Origin: Polynucleobacter sp. AM-26B4
Lineage (GTDB): Bacteria; Pseudomonadota; Gammaproteobacteria; Burkholderiales; Burkholderiaceae
NCBI RefSeq assembly: GCF_018882285.1
Contig: NZ_JACVOT010000001.1
Location: 1,557,916 to 1,621,915 of the forward strand
DNA: 64,000 nucleotides
Reading direction: 5' to 3'
Position 1 is the stretch's first letter, and every line of letters starts with the position of its first letter. Positions 23,626-34,236 of this stretch are shown here, in pieces. The translations under genes and the position numbers were made by a program. The notes beneath the pieces are model-generated. The model made no database searches, was not told where the DNA came from, and was given only the letters and a program-made list of their open reading frames with translations.

Positions 23626-26013
23626 ATGAAACATCAAAAGTTACTTATCCGGATTGGGGCAATTGTCATTGCCTCGATGGTGGCTTTCTGGATTGGCTTA
23701 GCAGTTTTTTTACCTGGACTGGTAAAAAAAGCTGTTCATAACTATGGCCAAAGCATTGGTCATCACATCAGCTACGAAGGCATTGATGTTTCACCATGGA
23801 ATCTCAAAGTTGATATTCATGGTCTAAAGCTCTCTAAAGACTCAGAAGATAAAAATCCACTACTCAAAATTCAGCATTTGACTGTCAATGCTGAACTGAT
23901 TCATCTCTTGATTGCTCGTGTGCACCTATCAGAGGTCAAGATTGATGGAGCTCAAATATATCTACACCGTTCTTTGAACAAACAGGGTGTGGCGCAATGG
24001 AATTTTCTTGAATTCATTCAGGCACTAAAGAAGCCGGATGCCAAGCCATCTACTTTAAAAATTGAGATTGACCAGTTTGCGCTCAACAATAGTCAAATGG
24101 CCATCAAAGACAGCATCAAAAATACAGACTATGTCTTGAAGGATGTTCAATTCCAAGCCAAAGAATTTGCCAACTACGCGCCAAGCGGTGTGCGGGGTGT
24201 TCAAAGCGACTACCTTTTGAACTTAAAGAATGTGGATCTGGCCATACCAGGTTCAGCTAATCGCCTCAAACTTTCAAGTCTGGGAGTTGGAGGGCATTTC
24301 GACATGGTTGCTCAAGAAAAAATTGATCTAAAAATCAAATTGAGTATTGAAGATTCAACGCTGACCAGTCATCTCAGCTATGACTTAAAAAAAGCAGATC
24401 TTGATGGCAGTATTTCATTCAAAGATCTTCCTTTGGCTCCCTTTGTTGCCTTGCTACCAGCCAATGAAAAGTTGGTCACGCAAAAAGGATCGGTCAGTGC
24501 AGAACTAAAACTTAAAACCAACCCTCGCGGTTGGGCGATTTTGGGTGATTTGGATTTTGCAGAGTTGGCGATCTATGAAACCAAAGAAAAAGACCCATTG
24601 CTCAGCTGGAAAAAAGCGTATTTCTCAAAATTTGAACTTGATTTTCTAGAGAAAGAGCAAAAAAAGTTCAGCATCCAAGAATTGGTCTTAACTCAGCCAT
24701 TGGCCAGGTTCTCGATTGGCGAGGATAATTTCAGTAACTTCCGCCGCTTGTTCATGAAACATCAAGCCGTGGCGCCTGTAACAAAGACGCCAAAGACATC
24801 GCCAGTTGGCAAGCCTTCGGGCAAGCCAGCCTTTGAAGTTGACATCAAGGCCGTCAAAGTCAATCAAGGCAGGATGTATTTCTCGGATGCATCCATCAAA
24901 TCTGGCTTTAAGACAAATATCAATAATCTCAATGGCTCATTATTGGGTGTCAGCAATGTGCCTGGGCAATATGCCACCATTGCTTTAGATGGCGCTGTTG
25001 ATAAAAGCGGTAGCTTGCGTGCCAGAGGACAGGCCGCCTTTGAAGATCCAAGAAGAAACTCAGATGTCTCTTTGAGCTTTAAGAACGTCCCACTTCATAG
25101 CATCAATCCTTATGCGATGAGCTTTGCTGGCTATCAAATTGATGAGGGTCGCATCGATGTGGATTTGCGCTATACCGCTAAAGAAGGTCAACTGCTGGGT
25201 AAAAACCGTTTTGTGATTCGCAAAATTAAATTGGGTGAAGAGGTCCCTGATTTCAAAGGTGTGAAATTACCGATTGGTTTGGCCATTGCGGTCTTAGAAG
25301 ACTCAGATGGCATGATTGATGTGAATATTCCGATCAGAGGCAGTGTCGATTCACCAGAATTCAGCATGGGGCATTTATTTTGGCAGGCTCTGCGCAATGT
25401 CCTATCCAGTATCGTCACCGCTCCATTCAGAGCGTTGGCTTCATTGCTGGGCGAAGAGGGCTTGGATGGCATTTACACCGCTCCTGGTGAAAGTGTGATC
25501 ACGCCTCCGGAGCAAGAAAAATTAGAAAAAGTAGCCAAACTGCTTGAGAAAAAAGCCAATGCGGTTGTCGAGTTCTATGGCACTTATGATCCACAAATCG
25601 ATCGTCAAGAATTGGCCAGGGTCAATGCCGATCGTGCCATCTTATTGGCAGCTGGGTTCAAGTTAAAAGACACCGAGCCTTTACCTAATCCAAGTTTGTC
25701 GGATCCTCGCATTCAAAGTGGTCTCAAGTCTGCGTATGGATCTCAAGTGGGGCGCATCAAACTGGCTCAGCAATTAATTAGATTGCCAAACACACCGGAA
25801 CGCTGGGAAACCTTGCGCAAAGAATTGATTCAAGCGCAAAACATCAATGAAGCCCGTTTGACAGCTTTGGCGAATGCTCGTGCAAACAATGCGAAAGATG
25901 CTTTCTTGAAAAACTCATCAGAGATGAAAGACCGAGTCAGGATTGGTAAAGTTCAGGAAGTGAAGGCTGAAGATTCAGGCATTCCGATGGGCATCTCTTT
26001 GATCACTAAATAA
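23626..26013 (+). CDS. DUF748 (AsmA-like) envelope protein
   Basis: A 795-residue protein with a single N-terminal anchor (residues about 10-32) followed by a long beta-rich periplasmic region, as in DUF748 proteins. These are AsmA/TamB-like, and AsmA-like proteins are thought to bridge membranes and move phospholipid. Visible motifs are Y-E-G-I-D-V-S-P-W-N-L-K-V-D-I-H-G-L near 50, F-E-V-D-I-K-A-V-K-V-N-Q-G near 405, and F-A-G-Y-Q-I-D-E-G-R-I-D-V-D-L-R-Y near 500. The C-terminal part has an OmpA-like E-F-Y-G-T-Y-D-P. The membrane-anchored TAXI gene follows by 20 bases. Confidence 0.8.
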   Translation: MKHQKLLIRIGAIVIASMVAFWIGLAVFLPGLVKKAVHNYGQSIGHHISYEGIDVSPWNLKVDIHGLKLSKDSEDKNPLLKIQHLTVNAELIHLLIARVHLSEVKIDGAQIYLHRSLNKQGVAQWNFLEFIQALKKPDAKPSTLKIEIDQFALNNSQMAIKDSIKNTDYVLKDVQFQAKEFANYAPSGVRGVQSDYLLNLKNVDLAIPGSANRLKLSSLGVGGHFDMVAQEKIDLKIKLSIEDSTLTSHLSYDLKKADLDGSISFKDLPLAPFVALLPANEKLVTQKGSVSAELKLKTNPRGWAILGDLDFAELAIYETKEKDPLLSWKKAYFSKFELDFLEKEQKKFSIQELVLTQPLARFSIGEDNFSNFRRLFMKHQAVAPVTKTPKTSPVGKPSGKPAFEVDIKAVKVNQGRMYFSDASIKSGFKTNINNLNGSLLGVSNVPGQYATIALDGAVDKSGSLRARGQAAFEDPRRNSDVSLSFKNVPLHSINPYAMSFAGYQIDEGRIDVDLRYTAKEGQLLGKNRFVIRKIKLGEEVPDFKGVKLPIGLAIAVLEDSDGMIDVNIPIRGSVDSPEFSMGHLFWQALRNVLSSIVTAPFRALASLLGEEGLDGIYTAPGESVITPPEQEKLEKVAKLLEKKANAVVEFYGTYDPQIDRQELARVNADRAILLAAGFKLKDTEPLPNPSLSDPRIQSGLKSAYGSQVGRIKLAQQLIRLPNTPERWETLRKELIQAQNINEARLTALANARANNAKDAFLKNSSEMKDRVRIGKVQEVKAEDSGIPMGISLITK

Positions 26014-26033
26014 CATCCAACACATTATTTCTC

Positions 26034-27347
26034 ATGAAAAAACAATTCCAACAAATCACCCAGCGCTTGATTGAACCACCGATGCTTTATGTATTGCCGT
26101 TCTTGATCATTCTTTTCTTGGGTTTTTTGATTTGGTTTTTGGTGCCAACGCCACCTAAAAAAATCGTGATGACAACGGGGGCTGAAAACGGTCTGTATTA
26201 CCGCTTTGGTCAACAATTAGCCAAAGAGCTTGCTAAAGAAAAAATCACACTTGAAGTGTTGCCATCTGCCGGCAGTTTAGAAAACATTGAACGTTTGAAT
26301 CAGCCCAACTCAAAAATTCATGTCGGAATTTTGCAAGGGGGCGTTGGTCAAGTCTCTGAGAACCCAAACATCTCAGCTTTAGCATCGGTTTTTGATGAGC
26401 AAGTTTGGATCTTTTACCGCAAGACTGCTTTTAAAGAACCCCTGACAAAAATCACACAACTGGAAAATAAATCACTTTCAATTGGAATGCCAGGAAGTGG
26501 CACACGTGACTTAGGGTTGAAGCTACTGGAACTCAATCAAATGGATGTGAAGTCAGAGAAGCCGACCATCAAGCTCAAAGAGTTCACGGCCTCACAAAGT
26601 CTCAAGGCATTGAATGCCAATGATCTGGATGCGGTGATGTTGGTCAGTGGTCCGCAGGCCCCGATTATTTTGGAATATCTGCGTAACCCCAACTTGGCTG
26701 TGATGAGCTTTGAGCAAGCCGATGCTTATACCGTGCGCCTGCCATTCTTGAAAAAGGTCACGGTTCCACGTGGTGTGATCAACTTAGCTGAAGACCTTCC
26801 TAAAAAAGATATTTCGATTCTGGCTGCGCCAGCAGCTCTGGCTGTCAGTGAAGACATTCATCCTGCCTTGATCACGCCTTTGATGAGGGCCATGGATTCA
26901 AGCATCAGTCAGTTAGGTCTTTTGCAAAAAGAAAATGACTACCCCTCAGAAAATGGTTTTGCTTGGCCGCACAACGATGACGCCAAACACTTCCTAAAAA
27001 ATGGCGCATCTTTCTTACACCGTCACTTACCATTTTGGAGTGTGGTTTGGGTTGAGAGAGCGATTCGCATCATCTTGCCTTTGTTAGCCATCTTGATCCC
27101 ATTGTTTAATTTTTTACCCAAGCTGATTGCCATGGGAGTGGATGCTAAGACCTCTGCGGTTTATAAAAAATTGAGAGTCCTTGAATTAGCAGTGTCAGCA
27201 AACCCGCAGAAGCCATGGCAAGAAGAGTGGCAGGCCCTACAAATGCAGGCATTGGTCATGAGAGTTCCCAAGAAATATGCTGTGAAAGTTTATGAATTAC
27301 GCATGTACTTGCAGATGGTCAAGGATAGATTGACGCAAACAACTTGA
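26034..27347 (+). CDS. Membrane-anchored TAXI-family binding protein
   Basis: A 437-residue protein with a TAXI receptor core between two membrane segments (residues about 18-42 and 345-365) and a 70-residue cytoplasmic-looking tail. The core shows M-T-T-G-A-E-N-G-L-Y-Y-R-F-G, the TAXI glycine/tyrosine motif, then P-S-A-G-S-L-E-N and S-I-G-M-P-G-S-G-T-R-D. No TRAP permease lies nearby, so this may be a sensor or an accessory protein rather than a transporter receptor. It follows the DUF748 gene closely and ends 1 base before the tRNA-Arg 3' end on the other strand. Confidence 0.8.
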   Translation: MKKQFQQITQRLIEPPMLYVLPFLIILFLGFLIWFLVPTPPKKIVMTTGAENGLYYRFGQQLAKELAKEKITLEVLPSAGSLENIERLNQPNSKIHVGILQGGVGQVSENPNISALASVFDEQVWIFYRKTAFKEPLTKITQLENKSLSIGMPGSGTRDLGLKLLELNQMDVKSEKPTIKLKEFTASQSLKALNANDLDAVMLVSGPQAPIILEYLRNPNLAVMSFEQADAYTVRLPFLKKVTVPRGVINLAEDLPKKDISILAAPAALAVSEDIHPALITPLMRAMDSSISQLGLLQKENDYPSENGFAWPHNDDAKHFLKNGASFLHRHLPFWSVVWVERAIRIILPLLAILIPLFNFLPKLIAMGVDAKTSAVYKKLRVLELAVSANPQKPWQEEWQALQMQALVMRVPKKYAVKVYELRMYLQMVKDRLTQTT

Positions 27348-27348
27348 T

Positions 27349-27423
27349 TGGTCCCGCCAACAGGAATCGAACCTGTGTCTACCGCTTAGGAGGCAGTTGT
27401 ACTATCCACTGTACTATGGCGAG
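27349..27423 (-). tRNA. tRNA-Arg (anticodon CCU)
   Basis: The 75-base minus-strand cloverleaf has acceptor CTCGCCA paired to TGGCGGG, anticodon loop CTCCTAA (CCT), T arm GGTTCGATTCC and an encoded CCA. It abuts the end of the TAXI gene. Confidence 0.95.
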
Positions 27424-27480
27424 CTTTTTGAATAGGGCGCTAGCTTAACACTTTGATTAATACTTCAAATCAAGTGTTAA

Positions 27481-28710
27481 TCAAATAACGCCTTTATCTT
27501 TGAGAGCTTTCATTTGTTCAGCACTCATTTGCAAACGTTCTTGCAAAATTTCTTCGGTGTGCTCACCCAATAAAGGTGGTGGTCGATTTTCAACCACTGG
27601 GGTTTCACTCATGCGCATTGGGCTGCGCACCAAAGGAACTTTGCCAGCCTTGGCATGAGGCATTTCCATCTTGATGCCCCTTGCAATCACTTGCTCGTTC
27701 TCAAACACTTCTTGGAAGTTATTGATTGGTCCGCAAGGAACTCCTGCTTGTTCTAGAGCATCAATCCATTCTTTTTTGGTTTTCTTGGCCACCATCGCAG
27801 TCAAGATTGGTACCAAAGTATCGCGATGACGGACGCGTTCTGGATTGGTCGTAAAACGCGGATCATCTGCCAGTTCTTCTTGGCCACCAGCCTTTACAAA
27901 ATGACGGTACTGACCATCATTACCGCAAGCCACAATGATCCAACCATCGGATGCCTTGAAGGTTTGATAGGGCACGATATTCGGGCTGGCATTGCCCCAG
28001 CTCTTAGGAGCGACGCCACTGGCCAAATAATTACTCGCCACATTGGCCATGGTTGCCACTTGAACATCCAGTAAGGCCAAATCAATGTATTGACCCACGC
28101 CCGTGCGATCTCGATGCACCACAGCGGCCAAAATGGCAGAGGTGGCATACATCCCTGTAAAAATATCCGCGATGGCCACGCCAGCCTTTTGAGGGCCGCC
28201 ACCAGGCAAATCTTCTTTTTCACCAGTGACGCTCATAAAACCACCCATGCCTTGCACGATGAAGTCATAGCCAGCACGGTGAGCATAAGGGCCTGTTTGA
28301 CCAAAACCCGTTATAGAACAATAAATTAGATCTTTTTTAAGGCTTTTGAGGCTCTCATAATCCAGGCCATATTTCTTTAATTGGCCCACTTTGTAGTTCT
28401 CAATCACCACATCGGTCTCTAAAACCAGTTTTTTGATGATTTCTTGACCTTCTGGGGTCGAAATATCCAAAGTAATCGATCTTTTATTGCGATTAATGGC
28501 CAAATAATAGGCTGCTTCTGAAGTATCTTGACCCTTAGAATCTTTCAAAAAAGGAGGGCCCCATTGACGGGTATCGTCTCCTGCTTTTGGCCTCTCAACC
28601 TTGATTACATCGGCTCCCAGGTCTGCCAGGTTCTGCCCACACCAGGGGCCTGCCAGGACTCGACTGAGGTCTAAAACGCGAAGGTGATTAAGTGCTCCCA
28701 TGGAACTCAT
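27481..28710 (-). CDS. CaiB/BaiF family CoA-transferase
   Basis: About 409 residues, a class III CoA-transferase. The N-terminal L-R-V-L-D-L-S-R-V-L-A-G-P-W-C-G-Q-N-L-A is the family opening, and D-V-V-I-E-N-Y-K-V-G-Q-L-K-K-Y-G-L-D-Y-E follows near residue 110. The catalytic aspartate is probably the one in A-L-L-D-V-Q near 190. The enzyme moves CoA between an organic acid and an acyl-CoA; the substrate is unknown. The start is taken as 28710 (28701 also plausible); a reading from 28761 would run into parE. It is divergent from parE with less than 40 bases between starts. Confidence 0.88.
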   Translation of the reverse strand: MSSMGALNHLRVLDLSRVLAGPWCGQNLADLGADVIKVERPKAGDDTRQWGPPFLKDSKGQDTSEAAYYLAINRNKRSITLDISTPEGQEIIKKLVLETDVVIENYKVGQLKKYGLDYESLKSLKKDLIYCSITGFGQTGPYAHRAGYDFIVQGMGGFMSVTGEKEDLPGGGPQKAGVAIADIFTGMYATSAILAAVVHRDRTGVGQYIDLALLDVQVATMANVASNYLASGVAPKSWGNASPNIVPYQTFKASDGWIIVACGNDGQYRHFVKAGGQEELADDPRFTTNPERVRHRDTLVPILTAMVAKKTKKEWIDALEQAGVPCGPINNFQEVFENEQVIARGIKMEMPHAKAGKVPLVRSPMRMSETPVVENRPPPLLGEHTEEILQERLQMSAEQMKALKDKGVI

Positions 28711-28737
28711 TTTCGCATGTGGATACAATTCTTCGCC

Positions 28738-30729
28738 ATGGCAACTAAAAAAACAGATCAATACAGCGAATCGTCGATCAAAGTTCTAAAGGGACTTGAA
28801 CCGGTCAAACAGCGTCCAGGTATGTACACCCGGACTGATAATCCATTGCACATGATCCAAGAGGTGATTGATAACGCCTCGGATGAAGCCCTGGGCGGTC
28901 ATGGTCATCACATCGTGGTCACCATGCACACCGATGGCAGTGTGAGTGTTGAAGATGATGGTCGAGGCATTCCAGTGGGCATGCACCCAGAAGAAAAGCG
29001 TCCCGTTGTGGAATTGGTATTCACACAGCTTCACGCGGGCGGTAAATTTGAAAAAGGCTCTGGTGGAGCCTACGCTTTCTCAGGCGGTTTGCACGGTGTG
29101 GGTGTTTCTGTCACCAACGCTCTATCAAAGCGCATGGAAGTGACTGTTTGGCGTGACAAACAAATCTCAACCTTGGCTTTTGAACATGGCTTTGTGGTTG
29201 AGCCACTCAAAACAAAAATTGCACCGATGGGCGATCGCCCCAACGGTACTCGTGTCAGAGCATGGCCAGACGGTAAATACTTTGACAGCGCACAGATTCC
29301 AATGGCTGAGTTGCAACGATTGTTGCGCTCCAAAGCAGTGCTATTGCCAGGCGTTAAAGTCACTCTCATTCAAGAGAAGGGTGGCGAGCCACAAACTTGG
29401 TTGTACACCCAAGGATTAAAAGGCTACTTGGATGAAGCCATGGCACAAAGTGGCCACAGTCCAGTGGTTATTCCAGCGTTTGATGGTGAACACTTTGCAG
29501 ACCCTAATCGTGCAGGTGAAGATTCATTTGCTGAAGGTGAGGGTGCTAGTTGGGTGGTGGCTTGGACCGAAGAAGGTGCACCGGTTCGCGAAAGCTATGT
29601 GAACTTGATTCCAACACCTGCTGGCGGAACGCACGAAAGTGGTTTGCGTGATGGCTTATTCAATGCCGTGAAAAGCTTCATTGATATTCATGCTTTGCAA
29701 CCAAAGGGCGTGAAATTGATGCCTGAAGACGTCTTTGCACGCGCTTCTTTTGTTTTGTCAGCCAAAGTATTGGATCCGCAGTTCCAAGGACAGATTAAAG
29801 AGCGTTTGAATTCTCGTGATGCTGTGCGTTTGGTGTCTGGATTTGTTAAATCTGCATTAGATCTTTGGTTGAACCAACATGTGGATTACGGCAGAAAATT
29901 AGCTGAGCTTGTGATCAAACAAGCTCAAGCAAGAACGCGCGCTGGTCAAAAAGTTGAAAAGAAAAAATCATCAGGTGTTGCAGTTCTGCCAGGTAAATTG
30001 ACTGACTGCGAGAGCGAAGACATCGCGATGAACGAAATCTTCTTGGTTGAGGGCGATTCTGCCGGTGGTTCAGCCAAGATGGGCCGTAATAAAGAATACC
30101 AAGCGATTCTGCCTTTGCGCGGTAAAGTTTTGAACACTTGGGAAGCAGAGCGTGATCGCTTATTTGCCAACAACGAAGTTCATGACATTGCTGTGGCCAT
30201 TGGTGTGGATCCGCACGGCAGCAATGATGAGCCAGACATGAGCAATTTACGTTACGGCAAGATTTGTATCTTGTCAGATGCGGACGTGGATGGTGCACAC
30301 ATTCAAGTATTGCTGCTCACCTTGTTCTACAAACACTTCCCGAAACTCATGGAACGTGGTCATGTGTACATTGCACGCCCACCATTGTTCCGTGTGGATG
30401 CTCCGGCGCGCGGAAAAAAACCTGCACAAAAACTATACGCTTTGGATGAGGGCGAGTTAAAAGCGATTGAAGATAAATTGCGCAAAGAAGGTTTGCGTGA
30501 GGGCAGTTGGCAAATCAGCCGCTTCAAAGGTTTGGGTGAGATGAACGCTGAACAGCTTTGGGACACAACACTCAATCCTGATACACGTCGTTTATTGCCA
30601 GTCACTGAGGGTGCCTTGGGTGAAGTTGAAACAGTTAAAACCATGGACATGTTGATGGGCAAATCTGAATCAGGTGCTCGCAAAACATGGCTTGAAGAAC
30701 GCGGCAATGAAGTTGAAGCAGACATTTAA
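28738..30729 (+). CDS. parE: DNA topoisomerase IV subunit B
   Basis: A 663-residue type IIA topoisomerase ATPase subunit. The start is set at 28738 (M-A-T-K-K-T), where homology to ParE begins. GHKL ATPase motifs are visible: E-V-I-D-N-A-S-D-E-A near residue 40, D-D-G-R-G-I-P-V-G near 75, and G-G-L-H-G-V-G-V near 115. The TOPRIM E-G-D-S-A-G-G-S-A lies near 430 with D-A-D-V-D-G-A-H-I near 515. It decatenates daughter chromosomes together with ParC, encoded 26 bases downstream. Confidence 0.97.
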   Translation: MATKKTDQYSESSIKVLKGLEPVKQRPGMYTRTDNPLHMIQEVIDNASDEALGGHGHHIVVTMHTDGSVSVEDDGRGIPVGMHPEEKRPVVELVFTQLHAGGKFEKGSGGAYAFSGGLHGVGVSVTNALSKRMEVTVWRDKQISTLAFEHGFVVEPLKTKIAPMGDRPNGTRVRAWPDGKYFDSAQIPMAELQRLLRSKAVLLPGVKVTLIQEKGGEPQTWLYTQGLKGYLDEAMAQSGHSPVVIPAFDGEHFADPNRAGEDSFAEGEGASWVVAWTEEGAPVRESYVNLIPTPAGGTHESGLRDGLFNAVKSFIDIHALQPKGVKLMPEDVFARASFVLSAKVLDPQFQGQIKERLNSRDAVRLVSGFVKSALDLWLNQHVDYGRKLAELVIKQAQARTRAGQKVEKKKSSGVAVLPGKLTDCESEDIAMNEIFLVEGDSAGGSAKMGRNKEYQAILPLRGKVLNTWEAERDRLFANNEVHDIAVAIGVDPHGSNDEPDMSNLRYGKICILSDADVDGAHIQVLLLTLFYKHFPKLMERGHVYIARPPLFRVDAPARGKKPAQKLYALDEGELKAIEDKLRKEGLREGSWQISRFKGLGEMNAEQLWDTTLNPDTRRLLPVTEGALGEVETVKTMDMLMGKSESGARKTWLEERGNEVEADI

Positions 30730-30755
30730 GTCTTAAGAATTAAGAAAAATACCGA

Positions 30756-33149
30756 ATGAGTAAAAAGAAAAACAATCCGAATCAAGAGCCAGATTTATTT
30801 GCTGACATGGGCGATGAATCTGATTCCCAGCCTATAGCGACGGCACCACGAGTGGTACCGAACACTGCTGATGTTGATTCATTGACTCTGGCAACGTATG
30901 CCGAGCGTGCTTATCTTGACTACGCCATCAGCGTGGTGAAGGGCCGTGCTTTGCCTGAAGTGGCTGATGGTCAAAAACCAGTTCAACGCCGCATTTTGTT
31001 CGCGATGAATGAAATGAATCTGCGCGCTGATGCAAAACCAGTGAAAAGTGCGCGTGTGGTTGGTGACGTGTTGGGTAAATTCCATCCGCACGGTGACCAA
31101 TCTGCTTATGACGCTTTGGTTCGTTTGGCACAAGATTTCTCATTACGCTATCCATTGATTGATGGCCAAGGTAACTTTGGTTCACGAGACGGCGATGGTG
31201 CTGCGGCGATGCGTTACACAGAAGCTCGCTTAACCAAGATTGCTAGTTTGCTCTTAGATGAAATCGATGAAGGCACAGTTGATTTCATCCCTAACTACGA
31301 TGGTTCGATGCAAGAGCCACGCTTGCTACCAGCAAGATTGCCGTTTGTTCTTTTGAATGGTGCTTCAGGTATTGCTGTGGGTATGGCCACAGAAGTGCCA
31401 TCACACAACTTAAAAGAAGTGGCGAGTGCAGCCATTGCACTCATGAAGAATCCAAAAATCTCTCATGATGAATTGATGTCATACATACCGGGTCCAGATT
31501 TCCCGGGTGGTGCGCAGATCATTTCTTCTCATGCAGAAATTTCACAAATCTATCAAACAGGTCGTGGCAGCTTAAAAGTCAGAGCCCGTTGGGTGATTGA
31601 AGATATGGCTCGCGGCCAATGGAAATTGGTTGTGACAGAAATGCCACCAGGCACTTCAACACAAAAAGTATTGCAAGAAATTGAAGAGCTGACCAACCCG
31701 AAAGTCAAAGTTGGTAAGAAAACCTTAACGCCTGAACAAAACAATCTCAAGCAAACCATCTTGAGCTTATTGGATTCGGTGCGTGATGAATCAAGCAAAG
31801 ACGCTGCAGTTCGTTTGGTGTTTGAGCCAAAGACCAAAAACATCGATGTGAATGAATTCGTCACAACCTTGTTGGCACATACCTCACTTGAGTCCAATGC
31901 ACCGATCAACTTGGTGATGATTGGCAATGATGGTCGCCCACGTCAAAAAGGTCTTGGCGAGATTCTGAGTGAATGGATCGAGTTCCGTGTTGCAACAGTG
32001 ACGCGCAGAACCAAGCATCGCTTGAGCAAAGTCAATGACCGCATTCATATCCTAGAAGGACGTCAATTAGTTCTTCTCAATATCGACAAAGTCATCAAAA
32101 TCATTCGTGGCAGTGATGAGCCTAAAGCTGATTTGATGACCGCATTCAAGCTCTCTGAGCGTCAAGCCGAAGATATCTTAGAGATTCGCTTGCGTCAGTT
32201 AGCAAGACTAGAAGCCATCAAGATTGAACAAGAGCTCAAAGAGCTCAATGCTGAAAAAGAAGATTTAGAGAGCATCTTGGGCAGTGATAGCAATATGCGC
32301 AAACGCATCGTCAAAGAAATCGAAGCTGACATGAAGACCTTCGGTGATGAGCGTCGCACCATGATTCAGGAAGAGAAGAAAGCAATTGCTGAAACCAAAG
32401 TCATCGATGAACCAGTCACTGTGATTGTTTCTCAGCGTGGTTGGGTCAGAGCTCGTCAAGGTCATGAGCATGATCCACAGCAATTCAGCTTCAAGGCAGG
32501 CGATGGTATGTATGGCACCTTTGAATGCCGTACCACCGACGTGGTTCTTGGTTTTGGTAGCAATGGTCGTGTTTACACCGTGCCTGTTTCAGATTTGCCA
32601 GGAGCCAGAGGTGATGGTTCTCCGTTGACGGGTTTTGTTAACTTGGCAGCAGGCACTCAGATGGTGGCTTACTACGCCGGACACAATGACGACTTGCTCT
32701 TGTTGTCGATGAAATCAGGCAATGGTTTCTTGGCGAACGTGGCAGATATGACAACACGTAACAAAGCGGGTAAATCATTTGTGGGTGTCGATGCTAAATT
32801 TGCTCCAGGTGATGCGCCATTGGCCCCAGCCAAAGTTCAAGAAGGCATGAAGCAAGTGGCTTGCTTATCTGAGAATGGACGACTCTTGGTCTTCTCATTG
32901 GATGATTTGAAGCGTTTGCCAACAGGTGGCAAGGGTGTGATCTTGATGGATCTTGATAAAGCTGAGCGGCTTCAGTCTGCGATTGCAGTGGGCCCATCAG
33001 GCGCTGTCATTTCTGGTCTTGGTAGAGCAGGTAAGCCAACGGAAGCTGCATTGGATGCGAAAACTTTGAAGTCATTCACAGCCAATCGTGCTCGCAAGGG
33101 TCATGCATTAGAGCCTAAGCTCAAAGATGCCAAGCTGACTGCGCAATAA
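30756..33149 (+). CDS. parC: DNA topoisomerase IV subunit A
   Basis: A 797-residue DNA-cleaving subunit. The catalytic region has [22 protein letters not shown] with the quinolone-relevant region after it, and the active-site tyrosine in A-A-M-R-Y-T-E (near residue 150). A long coiled-coil segment (about 430-530) and a C-terminal DNA-wrapping domain follow. Length is normal for beta-proteobacterial ParC. It forms an operon with parE. Confidence 0.97.
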   Translation: MSKKKNNPNQEPDLFADMGDESDSQPIATAPRVVPNTADVDSLTLATYAERAYLDYAISVVKGRALPEVADGQKPVQRRILFAMNEMNLRADAKPVKSARVVGDVLGKFHPHGDQSAYDALVRLAQDFSLRYPLIDGQGNFGSRDGDGAAAMRYTEARLTKIASLLLDEIDEGTVDFIPNYDGSMQEPRLLPARLPFVLLNGASGIAVGMATEVPSHNLKEVASAAIALMKNPKISHDELMSYIPGPDFPGGAQIISSHAEISQIYQTGRGSLKVRARWVIEDMARGQWKLVVTEMPPGTSTQKVLQEIEELTNPKVKVGKKTLTPEQNNLKQTILSLLDSVRDESSKDAAVRLVFEPKTKNIDVNEFVTTLLAHTSLESNAPINLVMIGNDGRPRQKGLGEILSEWIEFRVATVTRRTKHRLSKVNDRIHILEGRQLVLLNIDKVIKIIRGSDEPKADLMTAFKLSERQAEDILEIRLRQLARLEAIKIEQELKELNAEKEDLESILGSDSNMRKRIVKEIEADMKTFGDERRTMIQEEKKAIAETKVIDEPVTVIVSQRGWVRARQGHEHDPQQFSFKAGDGMYGTFECRTTDVVLGFGSNGRVYTVPVSDLPGARGDGSPLTGFVNLAAGTQMVAYYAGHNDDLLLLSMKSGNGFLANVADMTTRNKAGKSFVGVDAKFAPGDAPLAPAKVQEGMKQVACLSENGRLLVFSLDDLKRLPTGGKGVILMDLDKAERLQSAIAVGPSGAVISGLGRAGKPTEAALDAKTLKSFTANRARKGHALEPKLKDAKLTAQ

Positions 33150-33189
33150 ACCAGCGAGTTTCAAATTTGATCGGTGAGAGTCATAAGAA

Positions 33190-33211
33190 GTGAGAGTCGC
33201 TGGACTCTCAC
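33190..33211. other. Short hairpin between convergent genes
   Basis: Eight-bp perfect stem (GTGAGAGT/ACTCTCAC) with a 6-base loop between parC and the LysR gene, touching the LysR stop codon. It has no T run on either side, so a terminator role is uncertain. Confidence 0.4.
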
Positions 33212-34107
33212 TATCTCCAAGCCTTGGCTTGGTCTGATAGATGTTTTTTGAAGATGCTGGCGATTGGCGATAGCTTTTTGCCTTTAGGTCTCACGATGTG
33301 CCAACTTGTTTCAATTGGAAAATCAGCGCATTTCAAAATCGCTACTTCATTTTGAGTGCTGGCTTCACTCAATGAGTACTTTGATAAAACTGCCAATCCC
33401 AAACCACCGATCACAGCTTCTTTGATCGCCTCATTGCTGCCAAGCTCAAGTCTCACATCGGGTTTGAACTTCAACTTTTTGAAGTGAGCATCAATGGCCA
33501 TTCTGGTACCAGAACCTTTTTCTCTAAAAATAAACTGCTCGTCTTTTAAGCTGGCAATATCGATCAGCTTTTTCTTAGCCATTGGAGAATTTTTTGGAGC
33601 GACTAAGACCAAAGGATTGGGCATGAAGATTTCATCTTCAATATCCAAGTTCAGCGGTGGTTGAGACATGATGTAAAGGTCATCTAAGTTTTCTTCTAGG
33701 CGCTTCACAACACCATCACGATTCAATACTTCTAAAGAAATATCTAGATCTGGGTATTTGGCACAAAACGTTCCCAATAATCTTGGGATGAAATATTTGG
33801 CAGTGCTGACCACGGCCACCTTGAGCTTTCCTCTGGTGAAACCCTTTAAGCCATCGGCTTGCTGTTCAAAGTTTTCCCATTCGCTCACAATCGCCCTGGC
33901 AGATCTGGCCAACTCGTGACCCATTTCAGTCAAATAGACCTTTCTAGAGACCACTTCATACAAAGGTAAACCAACGGCTTCGGTGATTTCTTTTAACTGC
34001 ATCGAAGCAGTGGGTTGGGTGACATGAAGAACCCTGGCGGCAGCGCTGACACTGCCTGTGTCTGCAAGGGCTAAGAAAAGGCGCAATTGTCTGAAGGTGA
34101 TATTCAT
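33211..34107 (-). CDS. LysR-family regulator, CbbR/CmpR-like
   Basis: A 298-residue LysR regulator. The N-terminal winged helix-turn-helix reads F-R-Q-L-R-L-F-L-A-L-A-D-T-G-S-V-S-A-A-A with V-T-Q-P-T-A-S after it. The effector domain starts V-A-V-V-S-T-A-K-Y-F-I-P-R-L-L-G-T-F, as in the CbbR/CmpR group that controls CO2 fixation and bicarbonate uptake. It is divergent from an SbtA-type transporter gene across 129 bases containing a LysR-type palindrome, so it most likely controls that transporter and itself. Confidence 0.85.
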   Translation of the reverse strand: MNITFRQLRLFLALADTGSVSAAARVLHVTQPTASMQLKEITEAVGLPLYEVVSRKVYLTEMGHELARSARAIVSEWENFEQQADGLKGFTRGKLKVAVVSTAKYFIPRLLGTFCAKYPDLDISLEVLNRDGVVKRLEENLDDLYIMSQPPLNLDIEDEIFMPNPLVLVAPKNSPMAKKKLIDIASLKDEQFIFREKGSGTRMAIDAHFKKLKFKPDVRLELGSNEAIKEAVIGGLGLAVLSKYSLSEASTQNEVAILKCADFPIETSWHIVRPKGKKLSPIASIFKKHLSDQAKAWR

Positions 34108-34166
34108 GGGTTTTGGCTCGCAAATGTGGTCATGGTGATCATATTGGTCATAGACTTTTATCTATG

Positions 34167-34183
34167 TATTTATATCATAAATA
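34167..34183. promoter_or_regulatory. Candidate LysR operator
   Basis: A 17-base palindrome (TATTTAT-ATC-ATAAATA) lies midway between the divergent LysR and SbtA genes and includes a T-N11-A core, the LysR consensus form. A related TTTATGTATGACC half-site-like stretch follows toward the transporter. Confidence 0.55.
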
Positions 34184-34236
34184 CGATTTTACTTTATGTA
34201 TGACCGTTTTTATCATGGCGGCTAAAGGAAACAATC

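Noticed and set aside
27349-27423. tRNA-Arg as a possible integration site of a mobile element
   Set aside because: No integrase or direct repeat of the tRNA 3' end was found, and neighbouring genes look native.
33190-33211. The parC-LysR hairpin as a rho-independent terminator
   Set aside because: Neither strand has a T run after the stem, so only a structural note was kept.
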